Counted from the first letter of the stretch, positions 51,696 to 60,466 are shown. The stretch: 64,000 nucleotides of DNA from Cellulomonas sp. Leaf334 (GCF_001424195.1 NZ_LMOO01000008.1:186001-250000); one strand, 5' to 3'. The notes: generated by a model from the sequence alone, not told the origin. Numbers and translations: made by a program.

Positions 51696-52169
51696 ATGCC
51701 GCGCACCACCTCGTCCCCCGTGCGCCGACGCCTGTGGTCGCTGGCCACGGGCGAGCTGGCCAGCGTCGTCGTGCTGCCCTGGGTCGCCTACGGCCTGATC
51801 GGGCTGCCCCTCTCACCCGCCAACCTTCTCGGCACCGTGCTGGCGCTCGTGATCCTGCTGCAGGGCTCCGCCTACTGGCTGCTCAAGCTCCACCGCCCGG
51901 CGAACCCCGCGGGCATGGGCGTCTACGCCGTCCTGCGCCGGCTGAACCCCGTCCTGCTCGGCCTCGCACTTCCCGTGCTGGTCGTGGCGCTGGTGACGGG
52001 CCCCTTCGACGAGGTCGTCGCCGGGCTCGCGTTCTGGGTGCTCGCCGTGCTGGAGCAGGTCAACTACTTCCACACCCAGCTCATGTACGACACCGCCGCG
52101 GACCGCCGACGCCTGCGCGTGTCCGGCCTGCAGCCCGCCCACCTGGGGCGTGACATCGCACGGCGCTGA
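51696..52169 (+). CDS. small integral membrane protein
   Basis: This 157-residue protein has four predicted helices (about residues 18-38, 43-65, 82-105 and 108-125) and a basic C-terminal tail. The ATG at 51696 has TACGCT 6 nt upstream, so it is likely leaderless. Family and role are not recognised. Confidence 0.8.
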   Translation: MPRTTSSPVRRRLWSLATGELASVVVLPWVAYGLIGLPLSPANLLGTVLALVILLQGSAYWLLKLHRPANPAGMGVYAVLRRLNPVLLGLALPVLVVALVTGPFDEVVAGLAFWVLAVLEQVNYFHTQLMYDTAADRRRLRVSGLQPAHLGRDIARR

Positions 52170-52187
52170 TCCTGCGAGGATCGACGG

Positions 52188-52211
52188 GTGACTGACGAGA
52201 CCCCGACCTGA
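52188..52211 (+). promoter_or_regulatory. possible 7-codon leaderless uORF coupled to the AEC transporter
   Basis: GTG at 52188 opens the frame V-T-D-E-T-P-T and ends in TGA at 52209-52211, whose A begins the transporter's ATG (TGATG). GAGGAT lies 6 nt before the GTG, the leaderless spacing, while no ribosome site precedes the ATG. Reinitiation at the transporter start is inferred. An alternative is an unrecognised promoter with a leaderless ATG. Confidence 0.5.
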
Positions 52212-53116
52212 TGGGCGCCGTCGTCACCGCGCTCGGCACCATGGGCGCGGTCGTCGCGCTCGGCTGGTTCCTGGCCAGCCGGCAGGTGCTGGGCGAGCGG
52301 GCGGCTCCCGTGCTCGCGCGCGTCGTCTTCGCGGTGGCCACCCCGGCGCTGCTGCTCACGACGGTCGCGCACGCCGACCTGCACCTGCTGCTGTCGCGCC
52401 AGGCCGTCGTCACCTGGTCGTCCACGGTGGCGGTCGCCCTGATCGCGGTCGTCGTGCTGCGGTTCGCCCTGCGACGATCGTCCGCCGACGTCACCGTCGG
52501 CACGCTCGCGTCGTCGTACGTCAACGCCGGCAACGTGGGCCTCCCGCTGGCCGTCTACCTGCTCGACGACGCGGTCGCCGTCGTCCCGACCCTGCTGTTC
52601 CAGCTCCTGGTCCTGGCGCCGATCGCCTTCGCCGTCCTCGACCGAGGGTCCCGGGGCGGGTCCGTCCTGCGCCGGACGCTCAGCAACCCGATCATCGTGG
52701 GGACGCTCGTCGGCCTCGTCCTGGCGGCGCTGCCGTGGTCGCTGCCCGAGGTGGTGTACGAGCCGTTCCGCCTGGTCGGTGCCGCGGCCGCGCCGCTCGC
52801 GCTCCTCACGTTCGGCATGGCGCTCGCCGTGCCGCGCACCGTCGACTCCGCCGCCCCGCGCCCCGACCTCGCCGTCGCGGTCGGTCTGCGTGCCGTGCTG
52901 CACCCGCTGCTCGCCTGGGCGCTCGGCACCGCCGTCGGCCTGCCGCCGCACGCGCTCCTGGCGGTCGTCGCCATGGCCGCGCTGCCCACCGCGCAGAACG
53001 TCCTCGTCTACGCGATGCAGTACCGGCACGGCGAGGCGCTCGCGCGGGACGCCGGGCTCGTGACGACGGTGCTGTGCGTGCCGGTGCTACTCGTCGTCGC
53101 CGCCACGCTCGGGTGA
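52211..53116 (+). CDS. AEC family transporter
   Basis: This 301-residue protein has about ten hydrophobic segments in two halves, with the auxin efflux carrier signatures N-A-G-N-V-G-L-P near residue 103-110 and L-S-N-P-I-I-V-G-T-L in the middle. AEC proteins in bacteria export or take up organic acids such as malate. There is no ribosome site upstream; the ATG is coupled to a possible leader peptide. It converges with the class II aldolase gene. Confidence 0.9.
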   Translation: MGAVVTALGTMGAVVALGWFLASRQVLGERAAPVLARVVFAVATPALLLTTVAHADLHLLLSRQAVVTWSSTVAVALIAVVVLRFALRRSSADVTVGTLASSYVNAGNVGLPLAVYLLDDAVAVVPTLLFQLLVLAPIAFAVLDRGSRGGSVLRRTLSNPIIVGTLVGLVLAALPWSLPEVVYEPFRLVGAAAAPLALLTFGMALAVPRTVDSAAPRPDLAVAVGLRAVLHPLLAWALGTAVGLPPHALLAVVAMAALPTAQNVLVYAMQYRHGEALARDAGLVTTVLCVPVLLVVAATLG

Positions 53117-53117
53117 C

Positions 53118-53774
53118 TCAGGGCAGCCGGGCACCGTCGGGGACCTCGATGCGGTCGTAGACCAGCACGTTCGGCACGCCCGCCAGACTCGCGTGGTGCA
53201 GCACCTCGGCGTTCTCCTCGACGGCGACGGCCACCTTGAACGCGAGCTCGAGCGTGGTCCCGACGGCCAGCAGCCCGTGGTTGGCCCACACGAGCGCGTT
53301 GACGTCGTCGCCCATGAGGTCGGCGCTGCGGTTGCCGAACTCGGCGTGCGTCGAGAACTCGAAGGGCATGACCGGGACCGGACCCTTGGCGTACAGGACC
53401 ATGTTGAGCAGGACCGGGTCGACGGTCCGGCCGAGGACGCCGAGCACGTTCACGAAGGTCGACTCGGTGTGCACGACGGCCCGCACGTCCGGGCGACGCC
53501 GGTAGTGCGCGAGGTGCACGGGCAGCTCGGTCGACGGCAGCAGGCTCCCCTCGAGGACGTTCCCGTCGAGGTCGACGACGACCAGGTCCTCGGGGGCCAT
53601 GAGGTCGTACCGCACGCCGGACGGCGTGATGACGATCGCGTCGTCACCCAGGCGGACGCTGATGTTCCCCTGGGTGTTGAAGTTCAGCCCGGCCCGGACG
53701 GACTCGCGGCAGTAGTAGAGGATCTCGTCGCGCACCGGCGCGGTCGCCCGTGCGGCGCGGTGGGACTGCAGCAT
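53118..53774 (-). CDS. class II aldolase/adducin family protein
   Basis: This 218-residue protein is of the L-fuculose-phosphate aldolase/L-ribulose-5-phosphate 4-epimerase family. Seen are the G-N-I-S-V-R (phosphate binding), T-P-S-G, the S-T-E-L-P-V-H with the catalytic/metal Glu region, V-V-H-T-E-S and A-N-H-G-L-L, which supply metal ligands. The product could split L-rhamnulose- or L-fuculose-1-phosphate. A TGAATC-type site (53794-53805) in its promoter places it in the rhamnose regulon, although rhaD already has an aldolase domain. Confidence 0.9.
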   Translation of the reverse strand: MLQSHRAARATAPVRDEILYYCRESVRAGLNFNTQGNISVRLGDDAIVITPSGVRYDLMAPEDLVVVDLDGNVLEGSLLPSTELPVHLAHYRRRPDVRAVVHTESTFVNVLGVLGRTVDPVLLNMVLYAKGPVPVMPFEFSTHAEFGNRSADLMGDDVNALVWANHGLLAVGTTLELAFKVAVAVEENAEVLHHASLAGVPNVLVYDRIEVPDGARLP

Positions 53775-53793
53775 GTCGACGTCCTTCGATGGT

Positions 53794-53805
53794 TGAATCC
53801 TTTCA
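53794..53805. promoter_or_regulatory. rhamnose-type operator before the class II aldolase gene
   Basis: TGAATCCTTTCA, a one-off form of the palindrome TGAATCGATTCA found at 59085, lies 20 bp before the aldolase start. It implies the aldolase has its own promoter within the rhaB-aldolase gap. Confidence 0.65.
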
Positions 53806-53928
53806 TCGAGTCTGTCGCGACGGTCCTCTGCCGACGAGGGACGAACGTCCCTGTCTGCACGGACACGCCTGCCGCACGATGGCTCCACCGGCGCGCGGAC
53901 CCGTCCCGAGCGGCCCCACGCGCCGGTC

Positions 53929-55392
53929 CTACGGACCGTCGACCCTGCGCTCCGCGGCGGACCACTGCCGGTCGGTCGGGCCGCCGGTCGCCCCTGGCTC
54001 GTAGCGCCGGAGCTCGAGACCGCGGGCGCCCACCGCGCGCAGGTCCGCGAGGCCTCCGGACAGCACCCCGGCGGCCCGTGCCTGCACCAGGACGTTGCCC
54101 AGCGCAGCACCCTCGACGGGTCCGGCGACCACGGGCAGCCCGGTCGCGTCCGCGGTCAGCTGGCACAGCAGCTCGTTGCGCACTCCCCCACCGACCACGT
54201 GCACGACGTCGACGGACCGGTCGGCCAGGTCGGCCGCCTGCCGGACCGCCCGCCGGTACGCCAGCGCGAGGGAGTCGAGGATGCACCGGACCGTCTCGGC
54301 CTGCGACTGCGGAGGCGTCTGCCCGGTCCGCACGGCTTCGTCGGCGATGCGGGCCGGCATGTCGCCCGGCGGCAGGAACGTCGGGCCGTCGAGGTCGACC
54401 ACGGTGGTCAGCGCCGGGACCCGGGCGGCCGCCGCCAGCAGGTCGGGCAGGTCCGCGGGGAGCCCGGCCTCGTTCCAGGTGCGGATCGACTCCTGGAGCA
54501 CCCAGAGGCCCATGACGTTGCGCAGGTACCGGACCGTGCCGTCGACCCCGGCCTCGTTGGTGAAGTTCGCCGCACGACTGGCCTCCGTGAGCACGGGCTG
54601 GTCGAGCTCGAGCCCGACGAGCGACCACGTCCCGCAGGAGATGTACGCGAAGTCGTCGCCGACGGCCGGCACCGCGACGACCGCCGACGCGGTGTCGTGC
54701 GAGCCCACCGTCCACACCGGCACCGACCCGTGCAGCCCGACGTCCGCCCGCACGTGGCCCAGCAACGCACCCGGGTCGAGCAGGGGCGGCAGCATCGTGC
54801 TGTCGATGCCGAGCCGCTCCGCGAGGTCCGTCGCCCACGTCCGCGACGACGCGTCGAGCAGGCCGGTGGTCGACGCGTTGGTCACCTCCGCGACCCGCGC
54901 GCCGGTCAGCCAGCAGCCCAGCAGGTCGGGGATCAGCAGAGCGCTGCGGGCCGCCGCGAGCGCCGCGGTGCCCTGCGCGGCGACCAGCTGGAACACGGTG
55001 TTGAACGGCTGCACCTGCAGCCCCGTGCGGGCATAGAGCTCGGCCGCGGGGACCGTCGTGAAGACCTTCTCCGGCACCCCGTCGGTGCGCCCGTCGCGGT
55101 AGTGGAACGGGTTGCCCACCAGGGCCCCGTCCCCGTCGAGGAGCCCGTAGTCGACGGCCCACGAGTCGATGCCGACGCCGCTGAGCACCCCGGCCTCGCG
55201 GCCCGCAGCGCGCAGGCCGTCGAGCACGCCGCGGTAGAGCCCGAGCACGTCCCAGTGCAGCGCACCCGCCACCTGCACGGGCCCGTTGGGGAACCGGTTG
55301 ACCTCGTGCAGCGCCACCCGTCCGTCGTCGACGTTCCCGACGATGACCCGCCCGGAGGACGCCCCGAGGTCGACGGCGGCGAACGCGCTCAC
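53929..55392 (-). CDS. rhaB: rhamnulokinase
   Basis: RhaB phosphorylates L-rhamnulose to L-rhamnulose-1-phosphate. The 487-residue FGGY-family kinase has A-A-V-D-L-G-A-S-S-G-R-V near the start, G-I-D-S-W-A-V-D-Y-G-L and V-G-S-H-D-T-A-S-A-V. C-G-T-W-S-L-V-G and V-V-G-G-G-V-R-N for ATP binding come later, all typical of rhamnulokinase. The GTG start is at 55392, 37 bp after rhaD. Confidence 0.94.
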   Translation of the reverse strand: MSAFAAVDLGASSGRVIVGNVDDGRVALHEVNRFPNGPVQVAGALHWDVLGLYRGVLDGLRAAGREAGVLSGVGIDSWAVDYGLLDGDGALVGNPFHYRDGRTDGVPEKVFTTVPAAELYARTGLQVQPFNTVFQLVAAQGTAALAAARSALLIPDLLGCWLTGARVAEVTNASTTGLLDASSRTWATDLAERLGIDSTMLPPLLDPGALLGHVRADVGLHGSVPVWTVGSHDTASAVVAVPAVGDDFAYISCGTWSLVGLELDQPVLTEASRAANFTNEAGVDGTVRYLRNVMGLWVLQESIRTWNEAGLPADLPDLLAAAARVPALTTVVDLDGPTFLPPGDMPARIADEAVRTGQTPPQSQAETVRCILDSLALAYRRAVRQAADLADRSVDVVHVVGGGVRNELLCQLTADATGLPVVAGPVEGAALGNVLVQARAAGVLSGGLADLRAVGARGLELRRYEPGATGGPTDRQWSAAERRVDGP

Positions 55393-55429
55393 CGCGCCGC
55401 CCCGCCAAGCAACGTGCCGTTCTGGTCGG

Positions 55430-57454
55430 TCATCGCAGGAAGGCCGCCGCGACGCCGGAGTCGACGGGGACGTGCAGGCCCGTGGTCTGCACCAGGTCCG
55501 GGCCAGTCAGTGCGAACACGGCCGCGGCGACGTGCTCGGGCAGGACCTCCTTCTTCAGGAGGGTGCGCTGGGCGTAGTAGGCACCCAGCTCCTCCTCCGG
55601 CACGCCGTAGGTCGCGGCACGCTGGGCGCCCCAGCCGCCGGCGAAGATCCCCGAGCCACGGACCACGCCGTCAGGGTTGACCCCGTTGACGCGGATGCCG
55701 TGGACGCCCAGCTCGGCGGCCAGCAGGCGGACCTGGTGGGCCTGGTCGGCCTTCGTCGCGGAGTACGCGATGTTGTTCGGGCCGGCGAACAGGGAGTTCT
55801 TCGACGCGATGTAGACGATGTCCCCGCCCATGTCCTGCGCGATCATCGCGCGGGCCGCCTCGCGGGCGACCAGGAACGAGCCGCGGGCCATGACGTCGTG
55901 CTGCAGGTCCCAGTCCTTGACCGTGGTGTCCAGCAGCGGCTTGGAGATCGACAGCCCGGCGTTGTTCACGACGAGATCCACACCACCGAACGCCAGCGCC
56001 GTCTCCGCGATCAGGCGCGCGATGTCGTCCTCGGAGGTCACGTCGGCCTGCACAGCGATCGCGACGTCGGGGCCACCCAAGGAAGCGGCCACCTCGGAAG
56101 CCCCGTCGAGGTTGAGGTCGGCGATGACCACGCACGCGCCCTCGGCGGCGAGCCGCTCGGCGATCGCGCGCCCGATGCCCGACCCGGCGCCGGTGACCAG
56201 CGCGACGCGGGTGGCCAGCGGCTTGGGCTTCGGCATGCGCGCGAGCTTGGCCTCCTCCAGCGCCCAGTACTCGATGCGGAACTTCTCGGCCTCGTCGATG
56301 GGCACGTACGTCGAGATCGCCTCGGCGCCGCGCATCACGTTGATCGCGTTGACGTAGAACTCCCCCGCGACGCGCGCGGTCTGCTTGTCCTTGCCGAACG
56401 AGAACATCCCCACGCCCGGGACCAGCACGATCGCCGGGTCGGCGCCTCGGATCGCCGGGCTGTCCGGGGTCGCGTTGCGGTCGTAGTAGCCCTGGTAGTC
56501 CGCCCGGTACAGGGCGTGCAGCTCCTTGAGCCGGCCGACGACCTCCTCGACGGGTGCATCCGACGGAAGGTCGACGACCAGCGGCTTGACCTTCGTGCGC
56601 AGGAAGTGGTCCGGGCAGGACGTGCCCAGCTCCGCCAGACGGCCCAGCGCCTCGCGGGACACGAAGTCGAGGACGACCTCGGAGTCGGTGTAGTGGCCGA
56701 CCTGCGGCTTGTCCGTCGAGGCCAGTCCCCGGATCACCGGCGCCAGCGCTGCCGCACGGGCACGACGCTCCTCGTCGGGAAGCGCGGCGTTCACCACCTC
56801 GCCGAAGGGGTGCGGGCCTGTCTGCGCGGCGATGTACTCCTCGGCGGTCCGCACGATGTGCAGAGACCGCTCCTCGGCCTCGGCCGACGTGTCGCCCCAG
56901 GCGGTGATGCCGTGCCCGCCCAGGATGCAGCCGATCGCCTGCGGGTTCGCGGCCTTGATCGCCGCGATGTCCAGCCCGAGCTGGAACCCGGGCCGGCGCC
57001 ACGGCACCCACACGACGGTGTCGCCGAAGACCTCGGCCGTGAGCTTCTCGCCGTCGGCGGCCGTCGCGAAAGCGATCCCCGAGTCCGGGTGCAGGTGGTC
57101 CACGTGCGCCGCGTCGACCAGGGCGTGCATCGCCGTGTCGATGGACGGCGCCGCACCCCCCTTGCCGTGCAGGCAGTAGTCGAACGCCGCGACCATCTCG
57201 TCCTCGCGCTCCACGCCCGGGTAGACGTCGACCAGCGCGCGCAGCCGGTCGAGGCGCAGCACCGCGAGGTTCTTCTCGGTCAGCGTCCCCAGGTCACCCC
57301 CGGAGCCCTTCACCCAGAGCAGCTCGACGTCCGACCCGGTCACCGGGTCCGTCGCGCTCCCCTTCGCCGACGTGTTCCCGCCCGCGTAGTTCGTGGTCCG
57401 CGGGTCCCCCCCGAGCCTGTTGGACCGTGCGACCAGCTCTTCTGCGACGCTCAT
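55430..57454 (-). CDS. rhaD: bifunctional rhamnulose-1-phosphate aldolase/short-chain dehydrogenase
   Basis: This 674-residue fusion has an N-terminal class II aldolase (to about residue 410) with T-N-Y-A-G-G-N-T-S, H-V-D-H-L-H-P-D-S (H120, H122) and G-G-H-G (H181). The C-terminal SDR starts at about 416 with V-T-G-A-G-S-G-I-G (420-428), then N-N-A-G and a Y-S-A-T-K active site. It splits rhamnulose-1-phosphate to DHAP and lactaldehyde and probably oxidises the latter. The ATG at 57454 overlaps the rhaI stop. Confidence 0.93.
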   Translation of the reverse strand: MSVAEELVARSNRLGGDPRTTNYAGGNTSAKGSATDPVTGSDVELLWVKGSGGDLGTLTEKNLAVLRLDRLRALVDVYPGVEREDEMVAAFDYCLHGKGGAAPSIDTAMHALVDAAHVDHLHPDSGIAFATAADGEKLTAEVFGDTVVWVPWRRPGFQLGLDIAAIKAANPQAIGCILGGHGITAWGDTSAEAEERSLHIVRTAEEYIAAQTGPHPFGEVVNAALPDEERRARAAALAPVIRGLASTDKPQVGHYTDSEVVLDFVSREALGRLAELGTSCPDHFLRTKVKPLVVDLPSDAPVEEVVGRLKELHALYRADYQGYYDRNATPDSPAIRGADPAIVLVPGVGMFSFGKDKQTARVAGEFYVNAINVMRGAEAISTYVPIDEAEKFRIEYWALEEAKLARMPKPKPLATRVALVTGAGSGIGRAIAERLAAEGACVVIADLNLDGASEVAASLGGPDVAIAVQADVTSEDDIARLIAETALAFGGVDLVVNNAGLSISKPLLDTTVKDWDLQHDVMARGSFLVAREAARAMIAQDMGGDIVYIASKNSLFAGPNNIAYSATKADQAHQVRLLAAELGVHGIRVNGVNPDGVVRGSGIFAGGWGAQRAATYGVPEEELGAYYAQRTLLKKEVLPEHVAAAVFALTGPDLVQTTGLHVPVDSGVAAAFLR

Positions 57455-58605
57455 GCTCCCCATCCCGCCTGTGTGCCGCCGACCCGCTCGGCGACGATCG
57501 TCTCCGCGTACCCCGACGCCTTGTACGCCCCGATCGGGTCGGGGTCGAGGCCCTGCGACGCCCGCAGGTCGGCCAGCAACGGCCGCACGTCCGTGTTGTA
57601 CGCGTCCATGACCAGCCCGTTGGCGCCGAGCACGTCACCGGCGGTCTGCGCGGCGAGCAGGGCGTCGGCGTCGACCAGCAGCGCCTTCGCCGTGGCCTCC
57701 TGCACGTTCATGACCGAGCGGATCTGCCCGGGGATCTTCGGCTCGATGTTGTGGCACTGGTCGAGCATGAAGTTGACGCCCGACGTCGGGGCCAGGGCTC
57801 CCGACTGCACGATCTCGTGCATGATCCGGAACAGCTGGAACGGGTCCGCCGAGCCGACCATGAGGTCGTCGTCGGCGTAGAACCGCGAGTTGAAGTCGAA
57901 CGCGCCGAGCCGGCCCGCGCGCAGCAGCTGGGCGACGATGAACTCGATGTTGGTGCCCGGCGCGTGGTGCCCGGTGTCCAGCACGACGAACGCGCGGTCG
58001 CCGAGCGCGAGGCAGTGCAGCAGTGACGTACCCCAGTCGGGGATGTCCATCGAGTAGAACGCCGGCTCGAAGAACTTGTACTCGAGGATCAGCCGGTGGT
58101 TCGGGTCGAGGGCCGCGTAGATCTGGGCGAGGGAGTCCGCGAGCCGGTCCTGCCGTGCGCGCAGCGAGTCCTGCCCGGGGTAGTTCAGGCCGTCCGGCAG
58201 CCAGAGCTTCAGGTCGGTGGACCCGGTGGCGCGCATGACGTCGATGCACTGCAGGTGGTGCGCGACGGCCTTCGCCCGGACCGTCGCCGACGGGTGCGTC
58301 AGCGAGCCGAGCATGTAGTCGTCGTCCTGGAACAGGTTCGAGTTGATCGCCCCGATGGACACGCCCTGCTCCTTGGCGTGCCGCGCGAGGTCGTCGTAGT
58401 CGTCGACCAGGTCCCACGGGATGTGCAGGCTGACCCGCGGCGCGACGCCCGTGTACCGGTGCACCTGTGCGGCGTCGGCGATCTTCTCGTACGGGTCGCG
58501 CGGGACGCCCTGCTGGGCGAACACCTTGAACCGGGTGCCGGAGTTGCCGAACGCCCAGGAGGGGAGCTCGATCGTCTGCTGCCGTAGTGCGTCGTGGATG
58601 GTCAT
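57451..58605 (-). CDS. rhaI: L-rhamnose isomerase
   Basis: RhaI interconverts L-rhamnose and L-rhamnulose. This 384-residue barrel belongs to the RhaI class common in soil bacteria (start F-G-N-S-G-T-R-F-K-V-F, then V-S-L-H-I-P-W-D, L-K-L-W-L-P-D-G-L-N-Y-P-G-Q and L-D-T-G-H-H-A-P-G-T-N with metal ligands), distinct from the E. coli RhaA type. ATGA links it to rhaM upstream and to rhaD downstream. Confidence 0.93.
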   Translation of the reverse strand: MTIHDALRQQTIELPSWAFGNSGTRFKVFAQQGVPRDPYEKIADAAQVHRYTGVAPRVSLHIPWDLVDDYDDLARHAKEQGVSIGAINSNLFQDDDYMLGSLTHPSATVRAKAVAHHLQCIDVMRATGSTDLKLWLPDGLNYPGQDSLRARQDRLADSLAQIYAALDPNHRLILEYKFFEPAFYSMDIPDWGTSLLHCLALGDRAFVVLDTGHHAPGTNIEFIVAQLLRAGRLGAFDFNSRFYADDDLMVGSADPFQLFRIMHEIVQSGALAPTSGVNFMLDQCHNIEPKIPGQIRSVMNVQEATAKALLVDADALLAAQTAGDVLGANGLVMDAYNTDVRPLLADLRASQGLDPDPIGAYKASGYAETIVAERVGGTQAGWGA

Positions 58606-58967
58606 GCCCTGAGCTCCTGGGGGTGGGTGTCGAGGCCGGCCGCACGCAGCTGGTCCTCCAGGTGGAACACCTCGTCGAGGACCGTGAAGCCCTCGTCCGG
58701 GTTGCCGTCGTCGACGAAGAACTCGCTCATCTCAGCCTGCCAGCGCGGGTTGACCGCGGTGCGGGTCATGGCCTCCTGGGCGGCGGCGTAGTCGTCGGTC
58801 TCGAGGTAGCCGACGAGCAGGCCGTCACCGGACAGGAAGAGCGAGTAGTCCCGCCAGCCGGTGTCTCGCAGGGCCTCGAGCATCTCGGGCCACACGGCGG
58901 AGTGCCGGGACCGGTACTCGTCCAGCCGGTCGGGCCGGACACGGGAGACGAAGCACACGCGGGTCAT
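58602..58967 (-). CDS. rhaM: L-rhamnose mutarotase
   Basis: RhaM converts the anomers of L-rhamnose. The 121-residue ferredoxin-like protein has H22 in Y-R-S-R-H-S-A-V-W-P-E-M, the catalytic His position in the E. coli enzyme, with neighbours Y18 and W26. The upstream in-frame start would add 14 residues; the ATG at 58967 has GGAAGG upstream. It is the first gene of the rhaM-I-D-B operon. Confidence 0.92.
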   Translation of the reverse strand: MTRVCFVSRVRPDRLDEYRSRHSAVWPEMLEALRDTGWRDYSLFLSGDGLLVGYLETDDYAAAQEAMTRTAVNPRWQAEMSEFFVDDGNPDEGFTVLDEVFHLEDQLRAAGLDTHPQELRA

Positions 58968-58992
58968 GCGCCCACCTTCCTCGATTCGACGT

Positions 58993-59026
58993 TGAAACGA
59001 TTCACGCACCCTATGTAAGCGTTTAC
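58993..59026. promoter_or_regulatory. composite operator upstream of rhaM
   Basis: TGAAACGATTCA (58993-59004) and the LacI-type GTAAGCGTTTAC (59015-59026) are centred 22 bp apart, two helix turns. The first matches the rhamnose-regulon palindrome TGAATCGATTCA with one change. Confidence 0.75.
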
Positions 59027-59084
59027 CGCGATGTCAAGGGTAGGCCCGGGAAGCGGTCAGCGGGAGACCTTTCCTTGTCATCGA

Positions 59085-59096
59085 TGAATCGATTCA
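59085..59096. promoter_or_regulatory. operator upstream of the rhamnose LacI gene
   Basis: TGAATCGATTCA is a perfect 12-bp palindrome between rhaM and the LacI-family gene. It is probably the autoregulatory site of that regulator and is the best-conserved member of this site family. Confidence 0.75.
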
Positions 59097-59227
59097 CTAC
59101 CGTGCACCGTACGCGCACGGCGAAAGAGCCACAACAGTCATGGTGCAGCGAGGCGCCCACGGCGGCCGTCGCTGGGCAACTACCATCGGGCGCACGCTCG
59201 AAAGCTCGACGGAGAGGACGACGGTCG

Positions 59228-60274
59228 ATGTCGACGACGACCCGGGGACGCGCCGACCGCCGACCCTCCATCACGGACGTCGCCAAGCGGGCCGGTGTGT
59301 CGGTCGGCACCGTCTCCAACGTGCTGAACCGCCCCGACCAGGTCAGCGACACCACGCGTGACCGCGTCCTCGTGGCGATCGAGGAGCTCCAGTTCGTCCG
59401 CAACGCCTCCGCCCGGCAGCTGCGCGCCGGCACCATCCAGACGGTCGGCGCCATCGTGCTCGACATCGCCAACCCGTTCTTCACCGAGGTCGCCCGCGGC
59501 GTCGAGGACCGACTGGCCGCCGACGAGTACACGCTCATGCTCAGCTCGTCCGACGAGGACCCCGAACGGGAGGCCCGCTACCTGCGGCTGTTCGAGGAGC
59601 ACGGCGTGCAGGGCGTCATGGTCACGCCGTCCGCCGGCTCGCTGGACGCCCTGATCGCCCTGCGGGACCGCGGCATCGACGTGGTCCTGCTCGACACCAC
59701 CTCCCCGGTCGACGACATCTCCTCGGTCGCGGTCGACGACGTGCGCGGTGGCGCCCTGGCCGTCGAGCACCTGGTCAGCCTCGGTCACACCCGGATCGCC
59801 TTCATCAACGGGCCGCAGACGATCAAGCAGTGCGTCGACCGTCGCGAGGGGGTGATCGCCGCCCTGACCGGCGCCGGGCTGGACCCCGCGGCGGCCCTCG
59901 TCGAGGTCACGATCGGCTCGCTGAACGCCGAGGGCGGCGAGGACGGGGTCAACCGGCTCCTCGCCGCCGACGGCGCCCGGCCGACCGCGATGTTCTGCGT
60001 CAACGACCTCACCGCCCTCGGCGCCCTGCGCGCCCTCCGGGCCCACGGCGTCTCGATCCCCGACGAAATGGCGGTCGTCGGGTACGACGACGTCGTCTTC
60101 GCGTCGATGCTCACCGTGCCCCTGACGTCCGTGCGCCAGCCGACGCACCAGCTGGGCTGGACCGCCGCCGACCTGCTCCTGCGCCAGCGCTCGGAGGGTG
60201 CGTCGTTCCAGCACCAACGCGTCCAGTTCCAGCCGGAACTGGTCATCCGAGGCTCCTCGGACCCGTCGACCTGA
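59228..60274 (+). CDS. LacI family regulator of the rhamnose locus
   Basis: This 348-residue LacI-family regulator has helix-turn-helix S-I-T-D-V-A-K-R-A-G-V-S-V-G-T-V-S-N-V-L-N, a hinge with A-S-A-R-Q-L-R, and a ligand domain with D-I-A-N-P-F-F and V-V-G-Y-D-D. The recognition helix S-V-G-T-V-S-N differs from the S-x-A-T-A-S-R form of the other LacI proteins here, which fits its likely different operator TGAATCGATTCA. It is divergent from the rha operon. The ATG at 59228 has GGAGAGGA upstream. Confidence 0.93.
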   Translation: MSTTTRGRADRRPSITDVAKRAGVSVGTVSNVLNRPDQVSDTTRDRVLVAIEELQFVRNASARQLRAGTIQTVGAIVLDIANPFFTEVARGVEDRLAADEYTLMLSSSDEDPEREARYLRLFEEHGVQGVMVTPSAGSLDALIALRDRGIDVVLLDTTSPVDDISSVAVDDVRGGALAVEHLVSLGHTRIAFINGPQTIKQCVDRREGVIAALTGAGLDPAAALVEVTIGSLNAEGGEDGVNRLLAADGARPTAMFCVNDLTALGALRALRAHGVSIPDEMAVVGYDDVVFASMLTVPLTSVRQPTHQLGWTAADLLLRQRSEGASFQHQRVQFQPELVIRGSSDPST

Positions 60275-60332
60275 GCGAGCGGCCCCCTGTCCGCACCTCG
60301 AGCAGACCCCCACGTCATCCGGAAGGCAACCC

Positions 60333-60399
60333 GAACTCGTCGGTTGCAGTCGAACTCGTCGGTTGCAGCAGACGAGCTCGACTCGGAGTGACGAGTTCG
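60333..60399. repeat. 19-bp unit array with complementary tail, copy B
   Basis: Two 19-bp units (GAACTCGTCGGTTGCAGTC at 60333-60351 and a related one at 60352-60370) precede GACGAG (60371-60376), a 12-bp spacer and TGACGAGTTCG (60389-60399). The layout matches copy A at 28111-28215 (units identical at 15 of 19 positions, same spacer length). It lies after the lacI stop and before the composite operator of the next operon. Confidence 0.85.
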
Positions 60400-60433
60400 G
60401 CAGGGATAAGGGCGGCCGATGGACGGATGGGTA

Positions 60434-60466
60434 GGCAAGCGCTTACCGTGGCATTGAGTCGATTCA
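60434..60466. promoter_or_regulatory. composite operator upstream of the second Gfo/Idh operon
   Basis: GGCAAGCGCTTACC (60434-60447) and TGAGTCGATTCA (60455-60466) are centred 20 bp apart, nearly the spacing seen upstream of rhaM. They lie 20-52 bp before the GTG at 60486, so the operon is probably in both regulons. Confidence 0.75.

Noticed and set aside
60434..60447. Reading the many CG-centred palindromes as repeats of a mobile element
   Set aside because: They are 12-16 bp, sit at promoters and fit the LacI/GalR operator form, which explains them fully.
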